NCBI GenBank assembly: GCA_016704895.1 | Contig: JADIZG010000033.1 | Location: 1 to 15,497 of the forward strand | Direction: 5' to 3' | Origin: Betaproteobacteria bacterium | GTDB taxonomy: Bacteria > Pseudomonadota > Gammaproteobacteria > Burkholderiales > Casimicrobiaceae | Length of the DNA: 15,497 nucleotides | Shown: in pieces, positions 14,050 to 15,497 of the stretch | Layout: each line of letters starts with the position of its first letter | Position numbering within the stretch: the stretch's first letter is position 1 | The notes under the pieces: generated by a model | What the model was told of the DNA's origin: nothing | Seen by the model: only the letters and a program-made list of their open reading frames with translations | The model's database searches: none | Position numbers and translations under genes: made by a program

Positions 14050-14933
14050 ATGACTCTGCGAGAGCTTCGAACCGCCGGCATCGCCATTGCGTTCGCCCTG
14101 ACACCGATGCTGACCGGCTGCCGCCCGCTCCAGAACGCGCTGCTGTTCCATCCGCAGCCTCTGATGGCGCCCGTGCCCGCGCCGCCGTCCGGATGGCGCG
14201 CGTCGACGCCGTTGGCGCTCGAGCGCCCCGACGAGGTGACGGTGCGCGGATGGCTCGTCGTGCCGCCGACCGCGCCGGTGCGCGCCGTCGTTACCGACGG
14301 GAACGCCGAAGAGGTGTCGGCTGGTCGCGCACGCCGACCGCTTCGGCGGACGCGCGGTGGCGCTCGTGAACTACCGCGGGTTCGGTGGGAGTTGCGGCAA
14401 GCCCGCCGAGGACGCGCTCGCTGCGACGCGATCGCGCTGTTCGACGCGCTGTCCGCGCGGCCGGACGTGCGCGGCGGCGTCGCCGCGATGGCGCGGAGCC
14501 TCGCGCACCGGCATCGCGGTGCGGCTCGCGGCGCAGCGACCGGTCGATCGGGTCGTGCCTGTCCCGCCCTACGACAGCATCGAAGCGGTCGGTGCGCACG
14601 ACTTTCCGGCCGCGCTTGCGCGCGCGGTGATCGCCGACCGCTACGACGCGCGAAGTCGCACCGGCCCGCTCGCATCCCGATGCTCGCGATCGTCGCGGGC
14701 AGCGACGAGGTCATCCCGGTCGAGCGCCCGCGGAGAGCCTGCACGATGCCCGGGGCGGGCCGAAGCGCTGGGTCGAGGTGTCGCGCGCCGGCCACAACGA
14801 CCTGTATGAGCACGCGCCGTTCTGCGCGAGATCGGCGCGTTCCTCGCCGAGCCCCGACCGCCGCGGCTACACGGCCGGTGGCCGATGCGTGCGCGGCGAG
14901 GGCGCCACCGGCCCGGACGGCGGGCGGAGCTAG
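14050..14933 (+). CDS. Alpha/beta-hydrolase lipoprotein, frameshifted
   Basis: ATG 14050 starts a lipoprotein signal peptide, LRTAGIAIAFALTPMLTGC, with lipobox LTGC. The mature part reads LQNALLFHPQP, TVRGWLVVPPTAPVRAVV, then in other frames GNAEEVS, AHADRFGGRAVALVNYRGFGGS, ARSLGTGIAVRLAAQRPVDRVV, YDSIEAVGAHDF, PMLAIVAGSDEVIP and SRAGHNDLYEHAPF. This is the alpha/beta-hydrolase order of BEM46/YfhR-type proteins. Ser (codon 14497-14499), Asp (14704-14706) and His (14793-14795) form the triad. At least five small frame changes (near 14290, 14330, 14420, 14510 and 14670, with another after 14825) break it, each between conserved blocks. The 3' end is uncertain; a TAG at 14931-14933 is one candidate. 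I infer a membrane-anchored hydrolase facing the periplasm, with unknown substrate. Confidence 0.7.
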
Positions 14934-15303
14934 TCGCAACCCTGCGCGAGCATCCGCTGGAGCTCGCTGCTCGCGATGAGCTGACAGGTCGTCGGCGCCG
15001 CCGACGAGCGTGCCGTCCACGGAACACCATCGGGAAACGTGGGCCAGCCGGTCCACATCTTGAGCGTTCGCGCCGCCGCCACGAGCCGACGTAGCCGCCG
15101 CACCGCAGGTACCTGTACGGAACGCCCGCCCGGTCGAGCGCCCTGCGCGCGAGCCGCGGGAACGAGTTCTGCGCTATGCCCACGACGACGACGGCGTCGT
15201 CCGCAACCGCCTGCCTGACCTCGCGGACGCTTCCTCGGGTGGGTGCGCGACGCGCTCGCGGATCGCGGATGGATGCGGACTCGTCGAGGATGCTGCGGGG
15301 CAT
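14930..15303 (-). CDS. Glutaredoxin-like (thioredoxin-fold) protein lacking active-site cysteines, frameshifted
   Basis: From ATG 15303 the product reads MPRSILDESASI, then REVRQAVADDAVVVVGIAQNSFPRLARRALDRAGVPYRYLRCGGYVGSW, followed in other frames by TLKMWTGWPTFP, MVF, VDGTLVGGADDL and LIASSELQRMLAQGCD, ending at TAG 14932-14930. The strand-helix-strand start, the WPTFP cis-proline loop and the GG(A)DDL motif are those of glutaredoxins. Where glutaredoxins carry CPYC or CGFS there is QNSFP, with no cysteine. Frame changes near 15085, 15030, 15015 and 14990 look like sequence errors. Reductase activity by the normal mechanism is unlikely; it may bind glutathione or act as a protein-protein module. 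It converges on the lipoprotein hydrolase gene. Confidence 0.6.
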
Positions 15304-15497
15304 GAGCGGGCTCGCGGATGGCGGAACGGCAAGAGTATTCCACCTCGCCCCGGACGTGCCCCCACTTGCCATCGAATGCCGAGCACGCGATCCAGCGAGT
15401 TCGAACCCGCGCCGCGTGCGGCGATCAGCAGCAGCAACCGGCTCGACGACAGGTGCGTCGGCCACGCGTCCGGGTAGGTATTTGAAGAACCGGATCA
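15304..15497 (-). other. Possible fragment of another minus-strand gene
   Basis: No gene can be named. One minus-strand frame reads SGSSNTYPDAWPTHLSSS followed by RLLLLIAARGAGSNSLDRVLGIRW, which has the look of real coding sequence, perhaps a C-terminal part. It is open to the window edge, and frames are unreliable here. No promoter for the glutaredoxin-like gene stands out; TACTCT on the minus strand near 15333-15338 is a weak -10 candidate. Confidence 0.25.

Noticed and set aside
14930..14933. A CTAG shared as the stop codons of the convergent hydrolase and glutaredoxin-like genes.
   Set aside because: The minus-strand stop is well supported. The plus-strand frame reaching the TAG needs an unproven frame choice after 14825, since the better frame there (REIGAFLAEP) runs past it.
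1..15497. CRISPR array, tRNA, rRNA, transposase or phage genes.
   Set aside because: I saw no regularly spaced repeats, no cloverleaf-like sequence and no mobile-element protein motifs. The only longer direct repeats are the duplicated glycosyltransferase module and the 71-bp PhoD end.

Overview
The window is very GC-rich (roughly 70% by eye) and dense with genes. It looks like chromosomal DNA of a Gram-negative proteobacterium, probably beta or gamma. Clues are a VPTL/IPTL-type C-terminal sorting signal, a lipobox lipoprotein, a Tat-like leader on a PhoD-family phosphatase, and short or overlapping gene junctions. I saw no rRNA, tRNA, CRISPR array or transposase. The two ends (about 1-2300 and 8760-15500) carry many apparent one-base frameshifts within otherwise recognisable proteins. 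The middle (2700-8750) is almost clean. Much of the breakage is therefore probably sequencing or consensus error, and coordinates of broken genes are spans, not exact reading frames.

Layout. 1-2780 (+): a tandemly duplicated two-gene module, each copy a C-terminally anchored surface protein followed by a family-2 glycosyltransferase. The first glycosyltransferase copy has lost its acidic metal-binding motif. A 71-bp remnant of a PhoD-type gene end lies between the copies. 2702-4045 (-): a transglutaminase-like protein, convergent with and overlapping the second glycosyltransferase. 4078-6022 (+): a lipoyl-like protein without the acceptor lysine, then a two-part protein with a C-terminal SGNH-like domain. 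10782-6032 (-): a tight six-gene unit of SGNH-like protein, family-2 glycosyltransferase, second SGNH-like protein, 2-oxoacid dehydrogenase E1 alpha, E1 beta, and a free-standing lipoyl protein with an ETHKA lysine. 12447-10917 (-): PhoD-like phosphatase. 13854-12476 (-): class III nucleotidyl cyclase with a coiled-coil linker and a C-terminal domain. 14050-14933 (+): alpha/beta-hydrolase lipoprotein. 15303-14930 (-): glutaredoxin-like protein lacking the active-site cysteines. 15304-15497: possible fragment of another gene.

The most interesting part is 4078-10782. A thiamine-diphosphate E1 alpha/beta pair and a stand-alone lipoyl carrier sit in one operon with SGNH-like proteins and a glycosyltransferase, with no E2 acyltransferase or E3 flavoprotein in view. 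A degenerate lipoyl protein and a third SGNH paralogue face them on the other strand. My working inference is that E1 loads an acyl group from a 2-oxoacid onto the lipoyl carrier, and that SGNH proteins take the place of E2, moving the acyl group to a glycan or other acceptor. This rests on gene content only.
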